Shown here: piece by piece, positions 32,984 to 47,600 of the stretch | How the letters are laid out: each line of letters starts with the position of its first letter | Position numbering within the stretch: position 1 is the stretch's first letter | Translations under genes and position numbers: made by a program | Notes under the pieces: model-generated | What the model was told of the DNA's origin: nothing | The model's database searches: none | The model's input: only the letters and a program-made list of their open reading frames with translations | DNA from: Phoronis australis | Taxonomy: Eukaryota; Phoronida; Phoronidae | Direction of reading: 5' to 3' | Length of the DNA: 64,000 bases | Assembly (NCBI GenBank): GCA_002633005.1 | Contig: NMRA01000228.1 | Coordinates: forward strand, 236,120 to 300,119

Positions 32984-33365
32984 CATCCAGTGACGTGATG
33001 TGTAAATAGGAGATGTGTAACATAATTCAGAAATTTGCATTTCAAGTGATGAGATTAAATGTGAGTGTGTGTGCCAACCTATGTATTAATTCGATGCATT
33101 TTGAAGGTCACTTTAAATCTTTTATAGGCTTAGTTGCACTTGCACCCAAAAGTATGTTGCAGTCGACCCAAGTTTTAATTCAGGGTGCGCACACGTACAG
33201 AGTATTGTTTACATGTCACCAAGTTATCTGTGGTGCCACTGGATTCTTCCAAGCTGACAACTAACTATCCCACAATGCATTTGAAAAACAACAGCATTCT
33301 ATATCACGCATAGTTCTAGATTGCGAATGACAACCTTAACAGAATGACAGCTCGGCAAACCTAGT

Positions 33366-33756
33366 CTACATATGTGTCTGGGTTGTTTCGCTTTCTAGCT
33401 GTTGATTCACAAAGCCATCTTCTAGAGGGTTTGCTTCCTTAATCATCTCGCCGTTGCCCCCGTCATTTTGTTCACTTGATGGCTTCGGCGGCGGTTTGTA
33501 GAGAAAATAAGCAAGAAGAAAGAAGAATAGTGATAAGACCTTGCCACACAGACCCAGAATCATGATATTCCTGCCCATCTCAGAGTTGCTGTACACATAA
33601 CATGATCCGTTGTTACCATCGCACATCTTCTGCCACAGAATACATGTTAAGTCGAGGAGCTTTCCAAACAGAGGTGGCGCTGGGATTGTGCCGAGACAGC
33701 GAATCATGATCCATTGTATGCCGAGTGCAAAGGATTTCTGCTTACTTGGCACACAC
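33366..33756 (-). CDS. Gene B exon 10, TM11-12 and C-terminus
   Basis: The exon follows TTTCAG and runs to a stop at 33366. It encodes CVPSKQKSFALGIQWIMIRC, the GKLLDLTCILWQ loop, the last membrane segment ending AYFLYKPPP, and a tail of about 50 residues. Confidence 0.92.
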
Positions 33757-36700
33757 CTGAAACAAAGGTTGCATCTGTCGGTAATCCTTTAGAGAGCATT
33801 ACAAAACTAGAGCAAAGAATTGTGGGATATGAGTACAAGATATGACACACGTGTGTATTCTAAAAACTTAAAAGTATGAGGTGTAAGTAAGGTAACTTGC
33901 CACCTTCATTACCAAAGATCAATTTTCTCAAATCTTAAAGTATCAGTGATGTACACCCACAAAACTATATTTTTTAAAAATCATTGACTGTCACAGAACA
34001 GTAAGTACAAAAAAAATTATACCTACACATGAATTTTTTCAAATTGATATTTTTCAAGGAAAATGACGAAACTTACAGACCCAAAATTTTGCACACGAAA
34101 CTTGCAACAAAAGCACATCTAAGATTTTCATTTAAGGCCTTTTAGTTTGAGAATTCTGCCATAAACGAAAACACAAATATTCCTTGAAAAAACAAAGGTG
34201 TTGTTGAAAGCCCAGCTCAAAGCAAAAAGGTCTTATAATCTTAGACACGCTTCCAAAGTTTGTACAGACTTGAGAAGCCTACCTTGTATGTTTCAATAAG
34301 AATAAATTTTGACGACTCTACAGTCACAAGTACATCCAAGCCTCCCCTGGATGCCTACATTGCAATATATGAATTATAAACCAACAAAGGAAATCAACAT
34401 AAAAAATATGGCGCAATTTCAACATCAACGTCGCATATCACATCTGACGCAGCCAAGTCAAGTTATTTTTTGAAATTCATCCTGGTACGGGAATTGGGGA
34501 TAGTTAGGCCTATAAAAGATCTTTAACCCAGCCGCAGAGCGTCTAAAGCCGCGCACCGTACCAGTGACTGCTGGCAACTCATCGGAGACTCAACTTTAAC
34601 ATCCTTCGCCGCAGAGATAACAACTCTTGGGCTGTCTCCGGTAAGTCCATTCTTTGTTGAATGATGTTTAGATAAATTGAGGAAATTACGGTGATCTCCG
34701 TGAAAAATCATGCTTTTTAGTGAAAAACAGGGATTACAAACATCTGGGCGTTGTTTCCAAGCGTCACTTTTGAAGATGAGGTGCCAAAACTAATTAATGA
34801 CTACTGATTGTGTCACAAGAATTGTATTAAAATGTTATCTAAGAAATTTGATCCTTAGTAAGGAAGGTGATCACTTGCCTTGAAGCAATGCATTCAGTAC
34901 GTAACTCAACATTCAAAATTGAGATACACGTATTATGAAATAACAAACATTTAAAAAGTTGCTAAATCCTTGTTAACATTTTTGATTAGTTTCGAATTGA
35001 CATTGTTAAAATTTTAAACTACTAGACCAGTTCTCATTAAGTTTTGATTTTTTTTGCACAAACATTTTGCAGTCCTTGGCATTTGAATGACAATCCTTCA
35101 GACTTTTCTGAGATGTCAGATTAAATTTGTCCACAAGAATTGTTAGAAAATGCCAGGACATGAGGTCTTGCAGATTCTTTTAACTCCCATCAAAGATCAT
35201 GATTCTTTTTTTATGTATAACATGCAAAAATATGGTTTTATTTGAATCTGAATATCTTCTTTGCAAAACTCAAGTGCTGGCTAGGTGTCACTAATGGTTT
35301 GCCTTGTATAGTTTCATTGGCATTCAGGTTGTTAGACAAATGTCAACATCTTCAGCTGGCGCCCGTTCCAAAAAAAAAAACTGACTTACCTTAAACAAGT
35401 CTTAAATTTTAGTCAATTTTAAGATAAAACTTAAATTTGTCTCAAGCCCGTTTCAAGAAACAGGTCATAAGTTTGGCCTTAATTTTGACTAACTTACCAG
35501 ATGCGTAAGTTTCAGAGTTTGGAAGCTGAGACAAATCTTAGACTTAAGTAAAAAAACAAACTTAAATCTGGAACGGGCCCTTGGACTCATCTTACCTTAG
35601 AGTAGCTGTCAAAGCAGGCATAGAGGCCAAGAACGTAAAGAGAATGACAAGAGCAAAGATGGGTAGAAACAGCGACAGCTGGTTACAGTCAGATTCACAC
35701 TTGCCATCCTCAGCATCAAATTGTGATTGGTTGTCAGCAACAGGCATGTACTGCTGGATACATTCACAGTTCCTGAAGCGCTGCAATGAGAACACCGTCA
35801 GCAGACTCTGGATGCAGTTGCGTTAAGTTTACAAAAACATGGCAAGTTGTGCAAAGTTAGGCACATACACAAAGAACAGTAGTTCTGACACTTAAGCAGG
35901 GTGTTCATTTGTGACACTTAGCAGGATGTTCACATGTCAACTGCAGTAATTATGCAAAGTAATACCACATGTGGGAGTATCACTTACAGAGCTGCCAAAT
36001 ACCTGGCTAGTGTACTGAAACCTCTCCGTGGTAAGACCGAACACAGTGTTCTCAACAGCCAGGAATTTGTTGACAAGTTAACAGGCATTGAGATTCCCCC
36101 AGGGAACAAAATTGTATCTAATGATGTCGATGCCCTATTCACCAGAATTCCTGTGGACAAAGCCCTGTCTATCATTGAGTCACACTTGCAACAGGACAGT
36201 TTACTCAACCAATGCACTGAATTATCAGTCGACCAGATAACTGAGTTGTTAGAATTTTACCTTACAACCACATACTTCCAGTGCAATGGACATTTCTACC
36301 AACAGTGCCATGGTGCTGCCATGGGCTCACCCATATCTCTTATTGTAGCTGACATTTTTATGAAGGACTTTGAGGAGCATGCCTTGGCTACGACACCCAA
36401 CCCCCCATCCTTATGGTTACAATATGTTGACGCCACCTTCATCCTGATACATGAGTACGTCGACTCATACACCTCTCACATTAATGACAACGACAACAAT
36501 ATCAAGTTCACTGTGGAACCTGAGGTAGATGGAAAACTTCCGTTATTGGACTTTTGTGTTCACATCAACGATGACGGCTCCACGAGAATCACAATATACC
36601 GGAAACTGACACACACTGACCAATATTTAAATTTTGCCTCCAACCACCCGATCCAAAACAAACAGTCAGTCGTTCGCACTCTTCTCAACAGGACCACGAA

Positions 36701-39700
36701 CTATGTTACAGGACCTGAAGATCGGCAGACTGAGATTAAACACATCTGGTCCGCACTCAAAGCCAACCAGTACCAGGAGTGGGCACTCAAACCCCCCCCA
36801 ACGTCAACCTAGGGAGGAACCCCCTGGTGACCAAGAAGAGAGGAGATCACATCCAGTCTCTATTCCTTACATGAAGGGGCTTTCAGAACATCTACGCCGA
36901 GTATACAGGTCTTACAACATCAACACTAATATGAAACCCATCAACACCCTGAGAAACCAGCTAGTCCATCCCAAAGATCTCACCTCACTTGATCACCAAT
37001 GTTGTGTTATATTTCAACTGTGATGCACCGAAGACCCGTCTTGTACTTACATCGGCGAGACTATGCAATCCCTGGGCACCAGAATCAAAGAACACAATAA
37101 ACTGGACAAGCCCACTGGTGTGGGAGAACATCTCCGAATCTCCGGCCATACTGTATGTGACAAACATGCCAAGATACTGGCTAAAGAGGAAAACTGGTTT
37201 TCTAGAAAGATCAAAGAATCCATTTACATCAAAACCAACAAGCCCACCATGAACCGTGATCAAGGTTTGCAACTTCTGCCAATCTATGACGCTATACTAC
37301 TTCAGGAGAACAGAAGGATCGGAAACCAGGATGCCCCCCTAACATTCATTGACAAAGAACTGTAGACTACAGTTCGAAACGTTTGAACTTCTAAATCCCT
37401 GGTCTCTGAGTAAGGGCTGTTCCAGTAAAATCCGTGTGGGAGGGGGGGGGACGGCAGTAGAAATAAAAATTCATGGGTGGTGGTCTTCAGAAAAAAACTC
37501 AAATTATAGGTGGTTGTTCCTGTTAGAAGTGATGCATTTAAAATGGGTGGTATTTTTTGACCTGTTAATGTTGACAGCTTGGTTACTTCAACCATCAAAC
37601 CTCCTAACTTATCTCAATACAAAAAAGCCCACATTGCCAGTGAACAGAGTGCAATATGTTCACTAAGCCAATAATCAAGTCATAGGCAACTTGATTTCAG
37701 CCAACTGTTGGTCTGCAGTCCTATTGAATTGAAAAGTTATGCAACACTAAACTGGTGTTAACACATATAAGAAAATTGATGATTTTTAAATAAAACGTAT
37801 GAGGTGTAAGATAAACAAGTTCCAATATTCACTTGACATAGACGTATAAAAGAGTTCGTGGAGACAGTTTGAGATTCATAGATCCTTATAATTGAAAAAA
37901 TGTTCATTGAAATTATAGACACATGGTGAACAGAGACACCTGGTGGCTGCCAAAAGTATTGCTCACAGGCTACTTTAGTTTTTGACAATATTGGACAAGA
38001 CAACTAGTTCTTGTCTGTCAATCATTTAAGTTCTTAACAGGTCCTCCTGGAGGCAATTTGTTTGCAAGTGTTGGATTTTATATTTTAACCTATTAAAAAT
38101 AATTAAAAAATTATGGGTCATGGGTTGGAGAAATAAATGAAAAATATGGGCGGTGGGTACGAAATAAAAGTGCCTTCCCCCCCCTCCCATACAGATTTTG
38201 CTGGAACAGCCCTAAGTTGATTTTACTTATAAACACACCTTCACTGAGACCATGAAAAACCTATTTTCAATCAACTGAATACTTATCGGAATCGAGTTAC
38301 TAAAGATTTCACTTTGTCAGAGCATCAATGATTTTCTTTCAATTGATAGGCTGATAGGCTGTCATTCTCTGGCCAAGCCACTCCCTGTTTACATGACACA
38401 CCCACAAGTTTAATGCACGACAAATAACCACCATCAAGTAAATGTGCACTGTAGTGTAAATTACAGATATTTACCTTTGGTCCCTTAATAGTGTCACTAG
38501 ACACGATGACATCACAGCCAGCATAGCAAGGTGAGAAGTACATGATACCGTTCCTACCACAGACTGGTGCGTAGTCCTCACGTGAGCAAGCACAATCCAG
38601 GTTACACGAGTGAGCCAAGGTGTGGGCTGGGTTTGAAGAGCTAGATAAGAAATAACGTGAAATATGAAGTTTTCGGTAGCTGTACTGGTTGTCAAATTTG
38701 TAACACAATTGCTGAAACAACAAGTGTGCAGGTCTAAATCCTTTCATAAACGTAGTGAACACAACAGAGGATATAACTAGGTGAATACAAGGTCAAAAAC
38801 ACATCCTCAGATTGGCAATGACATCATTCAGAAATCACCAGCGGCTTCAAACATCTGTTGTACAATTTGCCAAACAGGATTTCAAGTTTCAAGACTTTCT
38901 GTCATTTTTGCAATTTATAACAAAATTTGTCACAGTTCTAAACCTTTTCCAAGGCATCCCCATTTAGGCGCATGGAAATGATTCCATGACCGTGACTATA
39001 AATTTCATCCACAATCCTGTCCTGGAGCAGCACAGACCAAACCAGCCGTACAAATCCCCTTTTCTAAACTCTACACGTGCCATCATGCATGATGACCAAA
39101 CTCCAGTACCAGGGGAGGTAATATAAGTATAGGTTTACAATTGTATTTCACAACCTTGATCCTTGGTAACGAATGAGGTCAGTTACTTTTATGCAACTAC
39201 AACTAGAAATAATTCATTAAGGAAAGTACAGCCCACAAACTTTGTCTTAATTATTGCTGTAGTCGTCATTCTAACATGCTCAACGATAATCGGGGAATCC
39301 TGCAATTATATTAAGTATGGCCAATCTTCAACTAGACTTCCAAATTAGAGACTGTATGATAAAGGTGAAACTTGTTCAACAACAACCATAACAAATGACT
39401 CACGTGTTCATGTAACTGTGATTGACACCTGCAAACTTGACATTAGGACATCGTACGAGGAAGCAGAGGCAGGTGACAAGTGACAAAGAAGTGACAATGA
39501 GACAAAGACGGATGATGCCTCTACACTTCAAGTTCATTTTCATCACAATGAATCCTCCCAGAAACGTTCCACCACCGCCCGCAGGGATAACAGCGTAACC
39601 TGGACAAACAAACATCACCAGTCACTGAAGGCTCTTTACAACAGCCTTTATAAACCACAGTAATCAGGTATCGGATTTAATTTGCCTAGTGAAAAGAGAA

Positions 39701-41590
39701 TAATGACTGAACGTGTTCAATGTCATCAGACTTGTGAAGGAACGCAACTATACAGCACATGGTTACAGAGAAATGAAATGAAAAGCACATAAGACAATGG
39801 CTTTATGTGATCCTCACCAACATAACGAGCACATAAGACAACGTATTCACATGATACTCACCAATGTACTGAGCATGTAAAACAACAGGTTCACACCATA
39901 CTCACCATTATACTGAGCATGTATGACAATGGATTCACGTGATACAAATACACTGAGCATGTAAAACAACGGGTTCGCATGATACTTATATACCGAGCAT
40001 GGATTCACGTAATACTCATCAACTTACTGAATATGTAAGATAATGGATTCATTTGATACTCACCGACATACTGAGATGCCCAGTTGGACGTCAAACTAAA
40101 CTGTGCTTCCACAAATTTGGGTGCAAATGCAGAAAATCCACTCAGAAGCAGTCCTAGAAATGTTGAGAAGAAATAAATTATGCTATTAGTTTCTGAGACT
40201 AGTTGTTCCACATTTTAAGGTTCTATTCTTTCTAAACATTCAAACAAAACTCAAAAATAACAGTCTCAAAAATTCAAAGGCAAATTATAGTAACTTCTGC
40301 CAGGACAAGAACGAACATTTTCCGTGGAAACAGTCATCTTGACATTTGTTCACACTGAAGACCTACATAGTTTTTTAAATAGAATTTATTAGAAATGTCA
40401 ATGCACCACGCATTATGAAGCAAAACTAATTGAAAACTTGCCCAGGGTCCATATTTGAACCACAAACGTCATACATACAACACTTTCACAGAAAATGGAC
40501 ATCAAGTCTTAAACTAAATGTTACATCTGCTATTGAACAAATGGTTCAGCTTAAAGTGGAACTTGGAGGCTAATTCTTTACCTCTGATTGCTCGGCCAAA
40601 TTAATTAGAAACAACATATAGCGACAGTGTGAATATGAAGTAGGTTGAAAATTGCAGAGTGTTTTTAAGAACGAGTTTTGTGGCAAAAATGATTCACCGC
40701 AAATCGCTGAACCGTGTTCATTAAGTATTATGACGTGGTGCTGGGGACTAACACTGCATGATACAGGCTATGTGAACCCCCAAGGTACATCATTAGTACA
40801 AAGGTCACTTATTTGTAGAATTTTTTGTTTTCACATTTACACCTTGTCCGTTAAAACAACTTCATTTTGTAAGCGTAGATTATATTAAAATAGTTTGGTC
40901 ATTTAGTTCCTGCTATAAATGGCCTAGTTAGGAGCATGCAAATACATCTTTAAGTAAGTTCTCAAAGAGAACTTTCAGAGTTTTCCGTATGAAGCCTTCT
41001 ATATATTTCTGACCATTCCAACAAGTTAGGTTCACAAGAAAACATGATCTTGAGAACTTAAAGGATTTTGTGAAAAGCAATGGCGACTAAATTGGGGAAT
41101 ATTAACAACAACCAATCAAAAATAATGTTTAATTACTAATTCTGTATGCTATTTTTAATAAAATCAACTCGTTCATCACAGCTACAAAATGACTTAATGT
41201 TGACCAAGTGAAGTTCCCATCCTAGCGCGCAAGTTTTCAACAAAATCATGTAAACATTTCATAACAGGGTTCTTATGCTGTGATATAAGTAAATTGGTGT
41301 TCAATTATAACAATTGCTTTGTGACTTTTGAGAGCAAATCCAGCTTACGCTGACTGGACTGCAGAATTAGTACCTCATAGTACATCTTCGCAATAGTACC
41401 CTACGCTGGCCCTGTGTTGCCCATAATGGCTTGGTTAATTCACTGCCTTCCGGTTGTCATTTTAATGACTTCAAGTGTCATTTTTTAGCAATTTTCTTGC
41501 ATTTAGGAAATAAAAGAATTTATATTAAATTACTCTTGAATGAAAACTTTGAAATACAAACTGCCATGTAAACACTAAATCTGAACAATT

Positions 41591-41631
<41 letters not shown>

Positions 41632-44600
41632 TGTGTTATCTGACTATTCATGGTGATGCATTGTCTGCTTAAAATTGGCTCTGAGTAAAATCTTACTGTA
41701 TATAACATTTATCAGTTTACCGCCTTGAGCGTATATTTGACTCCGACATATAGCCCAGACAATGCCATCAGCCAAATATATGCTTCTGACATCAACACCC
41801 AAACTAGGAACCAAGAAACACTGAGTGTGGCGGTCAAGATCTGCCAGTTACACCATGATTGTACTACTATAACACCAACCTTCTGTGGCTCCTGCCAGGT
41901 TGAGAAAAATAAAGGCTGGATTGGTCAGAAGAAGTTTTAATGAACCTGGAATATCTTTGAGTTTCCCAAAACCCATGGTTGCCATGGCATCATCACCACC
42001 CTTGTACGCTTCCGACACACGCTCCTTCTGGAGTTTAATGTAACCTGTGTTGAACAAACACAACAGTGTTAGCGTAGTCAACAGTTTCTACAAACAATAA
42101 GTGCATGTTAGTTAACAGCAAAGATATTTTTTAAAGTCCAAAGTCAAAGAATAAAAGTATTTTTGAATTCTAGATGAGTGAAAAATCTGAATTATGTTAA
42201 CCCATTTTTGTATTGACATTTTTTCTTTTGTTTTGAACACAATTTTAGAAAAAATGATGCTGTAAACTCCTTCTGTTGCAAAAATTGTTTTCTAATTTAG
42301 ACCACGTCAGGGACCATTATGAAATTGGCATCAAATTGTTCCTTAGTAAAATTAGAAGTGATTTCCTGAATTAGAAAGAACTAAATGTCCGTTATTGCTT
42401 GAGTCCATGCTTTATACGTTGGCCTGTCCAGGCTGCCATTTTCTGCACCGAGCAGGGTCCCCAGAAAGAGCTAGTTTCAAGCCTAGAAAACACTTCTCTT
42501 GACAAAGAAAGTTAAATATTACTTGTCCACAATAACACTTAAACTAAGAAATTTTTGGCAGAACCGTAATCACCAAAAATGAAATACTGACTGTGAAGAT
42601 AATTTTTACTCTAGCAGTGTGCAATTTTCAGTGTCACAAGGTCAACATTTGCTTTGAACCTGAATTAAATAAAGCAATTCCATACAAAATGTCACTGAGA
42701 TAAGTCTGAATGTTATCGTGATAATGAGAGTTGACACTCAAAGGGCAAGTCTATTCAACAAAATAATGAATTTTTTGTTTGAAAAAGCTCTGAAGGTTTG
42801 AGAATACGACCGACCGTATCAGTTTGGAAGCATTACTTCAAGTATAGTGTCCCAAGAAACTGCAACTGTTCAAGACAAGCAAACACAGACTGATAAAGGT
42901 AATTTTATCAACAAGCAAAACATTTCAAAAAGTTTCTATTCCACAGCTAGCGTATCAATAAAATTTTGTTGAACATCAATTTCCCACATTCTTTCATCTT
43001 AGGAAACTGATACATTAAAAAATATTTTTTATAGAAAAATTTCTTGTGAAACCAATTGCATAATTTTGGGAGACTGACTTGTTGTCCAAAATCAAACATG
43101 TTAGTGATTTGATTTTGGACATTTCAGAGCCTGAATTAATCTAAACCATACAGAAAATCACTACTAAAAGCTCCATCTAGTATTCAAACACATAACTTGT
43201 CTAATCCCAATTTATTGAATGACACATTACTTTCAGCACATGGTCCACGGCCAGGGAGTTCCAACTGATTAGACATTCAGTAGCAACAAATTTGCCCTTA
43301 ATTCCAAGCAAAGTAAACATATCTATGTTGTGTAAGGTACTTAACTATTAGTGGAAACAGTTTTGGTACTTAAGTAATCAGTTCTGGTACATTAACCAAT
43401 GGATATACCTTACAACATTATTAGCACACGAAATGAAAGGCGTGACTACTACACAATATCCATACAGATCTGCATTATTGTTAAAGTGTCTTGTGAACAC
43501 TTCAACTACAATACACTCAGCACCAGATGACACTTACCAGGAAGAACCCTGGGAAATCCAATGAAGATGAATCCCACAATCATGGATAGAAAGCCACTGA
43601 ATAGAAAGCCCAGCCACCAGGCTCCTACCCACAGGGGGTGGCCTGGCTGGATGGCAATGCTGAAGAGAACAAGGAAATGGGTTAAGTTCAAGTCTTACAA
43701 AAATCACAATGTCCACGAGGCACTAACAGTAGATTGGAGAAGTATTGAGAAAGTTATCAGGCAATTAATTAATAAAGATTTTAAATCTGTACGCACGCCA
43801 CCTATTGGCCACATCACGTGACCTAATGAACATACCATATTCGCCCTAATTGTCTAAGCGCCCACGGCGCTTAGACAATTTCGTTTCGGGAGGGAGGGCG
43901 CTTATTGTACCCTAAGGCGGTTGAAACCCGGTCTCCGAAACAGGTGAAATCGGAAGCTAGGATTCATCAAATTTGTGCACTGCAACGTGTCTGTAACTTA
44001 TGACAGACATTCCACAAAATTGTGGGGCATTGCTATCAAACTTCGTTGTTAAATTACGATCATTTTTCAGAAAATTGTGTGGAAATCCAAGGGCGGAAAC
44101 TCACCGACTGATGCGTCGCTGGCTAGCGAACGTCGATAGCGCAACTTGAATTCTTGAATAAAAATACTGTTTTGACTCAACAAATTACCTGAAATCCTCC
44201 ATAAGTTTTCCAAATAGTGTCCCTAAAATTTTTAAATTCCTGTGGATTCGGGATTAACCAAAGATTAAGTCCAAATCTGCCTTAGATCGCATCCCGCGAC
44301 ACGAGAAAAATCTGGATGAACACACATGTTGTCACATGATGTTTGTTTTGTTTGAAGTTTGTCTGCGTGTTTGTGTGTGTGTGTGTGTGTGTGTGTTTGC
44401 CAAGTAAGCGAGCTCGAGCATGACATCAGATTTCATTTGCCAGAGTAGCAGGCCTACATGTATGTAGCGCGTGCTTCCTGGCCAAGTGCTTTTAACACTG
44501 GTCAAGTTTTTTTTATTAGTCTTCGATTCGCAGTTTTCACGTGTACAAAGAAATCTGGATTGTTGTTGACGGAGATCTGCACGGGAAAGATACAACATAA

Positions 44601-47600
44601 TCCCGTTGACAAGTACGCTGCTTCTGTTCTGAAAGGCCTAACCATAGTGGGACATGTTCCTCGTAAGATCAGCAAAACTTTTGCGTTGTTTTTGAAGCAC
44701 TGCAAAAGTTTGAAGTGTATAGTCACAGTTGAATACTGACATAACGGCGAAGCTCGTGGTCTAAAAATTCTGCAGACTATGCTTTTTTCAGGACTGTCGG
44801 ATATTATTGATAAATTGAAGACGTTACTGTAGAATTTCAGAACTGTAGGTAAGGCATTTTTCGCACGTATACACGTTCATGGGGTGGGCGCTTATTAGGG
44901 CGAATACTGTAAGTCCAAAAAGGTTTCTGCCCCTAAGCAGAACTCGAACCCAGGACCTTTGTGATCTATATTTCCATGCTGGTTTAAGATTTACATACAT
45001 ATATATTTATGCTCACGATTTTATGGGCGAGATGCCTACTGCTAAGCGTGATTGGATTTCTGTGTTTGACCTGAGGTCCCCTAGGCTCAGTGGCTAGTAC
45101 ATCTGCATGGATTGCAGAAGGTGCTGGGTTCGAGTCCCAGTCAAGGCAGAAATCATTTTGGACTTATATTCATAAGGTCATGTGATGAGGCCAACAGGTG
45201 GCATGCAAACCAGACTTACAAGAGCAATGCGGAGTGTTGAAATGCGCCCACGAATGCATCGCAAACGGTGTGCTTTAAGGGTTGTTTATTGGTCATAAAA
45301 ATGGCCACTGGATGGCACAAAAATGTACAATCCATCCGAAAATGGAAACATGTCATAGTGAAAGCTATTCACCAAATTTTGTAGAAATCTGTCACGGAAC
45401 TTCAGAGAAACAAAGGAAAACAGAATAAAATGAAAACTGCCACTAGGGGGGACAGTGTTCATTGGATCCACCTGAAAGTCGTCATTGTCTGTCTGTTGTT
45501 AGCGTCATAAACATACACTTACTAAATTTAATAAAGACGCAGCAGTGGGTTTAGGAGATACAGCTATGGGCGCAAAACAAATCAAAACTACCATTGGAGG
45601 CACCACAGTAGTCAAAGTCGTCATCGTCAACCATCCTCTTCACACAGAGAACATAAACGCCAATTTTCAAAAACATCCTTAGAATGATTTGGTTGATAAA
45701 GGGGTGGACACCAAAAACAGACTCGAAAACAGCAAAAATGGCCACTAGGTGGCGCAAAACACCTTGATTCCATCCCAAAACAGGAGGATAGCATCATCTC
45801 GCCAACATATGCCTGTATTCAAAATTTATGAATATCTGTTGAAGACCCTTGAAGATACAGAGGTAAACGTAAAATCTAAAATTGCCACCAGGGGGCACAC
45901 CAGTAGTCAGATCTGTCTGAATGTCGTTGTTGTTCTTTGTTAACATCATATAAATACAGTTATTAAATTTAGTAAAGATCCTGCAAACGGTTTAAGAGAT
46001 ACAGCCTTGGGCGCAAAAAAACGAAACTGCTACTAGGAGGCACCACAGTAGTTGAAGTCATCGGAAAATCAACATCAGCCGTCCACTTCATAGTAAAAAC
46101 ATACATGCCAATTTTCACAATTATCCTGAAAGCGATTTGGTTGATAGTGGAGTAGATGCCAAAAAACAGTAAAAAGGGCCACTAGGTGGCGCAAACTAAG
46201 TCGAATCCATCTGAAAACGTAAAGATAGCGTCACCCCACTAACAAAAGCCGGTACGCCAATTTTTTTGAAAAAACATTGAGGACCTTTTAAGATATATAT
46301 AACGTAAAAAAAATAAAATTGCCAACAGGGTGTGCACCAGTAATCAAATCCGTCGGAAAGTCGTCGTAGTCCATTGTCAACATCATATCAATGCATTTAC
46401 TTAATTTAGTAAAGATCCTGCAGACGGTTTAGGAGATACAGCCATAGGCGCAAAAAAAACTGCCACTAGGAGGTGCCACAGTCGTTGAAATCGTCGGAAA
46501 TCATCATCAGCCGTCCTTTTCATAGAAAGAACATACATGCCAATTTCCACAATCATCCTTAAAGCGTATTGCTTGATGGAGGGGTGGATGACTAAAAACA
46601 TACTCGAAAACAGTAAAAAATGGCCACTAGGTGGCGCAAATTACATCGAATCTATCCGAAAACAGGTGGATAGTGTCATCTGTCTAATAGATACCTAAAT
46701 GCTAAATTTTATGTAAATACGCGGAAGACTTTGAAGATATAGAGGTAAGCGTAAAAACCTAAAATTGCCATTAGGGAGCAGACCGGTAGTCGAATCCGTC
46801 CGAAAGTTCGCTCATGCCGTCCCATCCATAAAAGGAACACATGTGTAAAATTTCATGAACATGCGTCAAACAGTTTTGGAGTTAGAGCAGCGGACGCCAG
46901 ACGGATGCCGGACAGACGCTGCCCGGACAGAGATGACAGCATAATGCGTCCACATATAAATATGTGGGCGCATAAAAATGTTTACGATCTATATTTCTAC
47001 GCAGGTTTAAGATTTACATGTATATTTATCAATCAATTATACTAACAAGAGTAACATGCAATGCACAAATATACCATTGTGGTAAACCGTAACATAACTG
47101 TAGACTGATATTTCACAACTTAGCAAACGGGTCATTCCCAACTGCAAACCTCTATAATATTGCAGCAAAGCAAACATTGTATGAGAATGAGTATTTAGTG
47201 TTTTCAATTAAGTCAGACCATGCAGCTGATTTTCAACTTTTTCAAAATCTGGACCGTTTGAATTTAAATAAAACTTCTGTCAGACTCTTAAAAATTCTAA
47301 CTTTAGTTGAGATGAATTAAACACCTCCACATATCAGTTTATTTCTACAAGATAGCCTCGGACAAGACCAAAGTAAGAAAAAGCCGACATGCCTTGAAAC
47401 ATCCTAAATTTGCCAGTGCAACTACAAAGCAAAATTGGGTGTGTACTAAATGCCAGGCTCACAATTCTAATTACAATTACATTGCAATTACAGAAACAAG
47501 AGTGACATAAATCGTTGAAATGTGCCTCAGCACGACTACACCTCAAACAGTGTGCTTCTTAGGCGTGTCCATTAGCATCATGTAATATATAAAATAAGAA

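Larger units (their letters stand above)
25673..33365. other. Intergenic region between the two transporter genes
   Basis: I see no convincing gene here. A 17-N assembly gap sits at 26333-26349. The segment just right of the gap (26350-26510) is a diverged relative of the element at 53071-53298. A palindromic MITE is at 28655-28768 and a 25-bp repeat at 32909-32983. A minus-strand open frame at 28022-28222 ends at a good donor (AAG|GTATGA) and might be an exon of an unrecognised gene. A candidate AATAAA for gene B lies near 32488-32496 on the minus strand. Confidence 0.5.

Noticed and set aside
34500-34640. Possible plus-strand 5' exon ending TCTCCG|GTAAGT
   Set aside because: No open frame or partner exon was found, so a chance donor is as likely.
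45073-45150. Possible tRNA gene
   Set aside because: A and B boxes are present, but the anticodon arm has a five-base loop and the acceptor ends do not pair, so a SINE is more likely.
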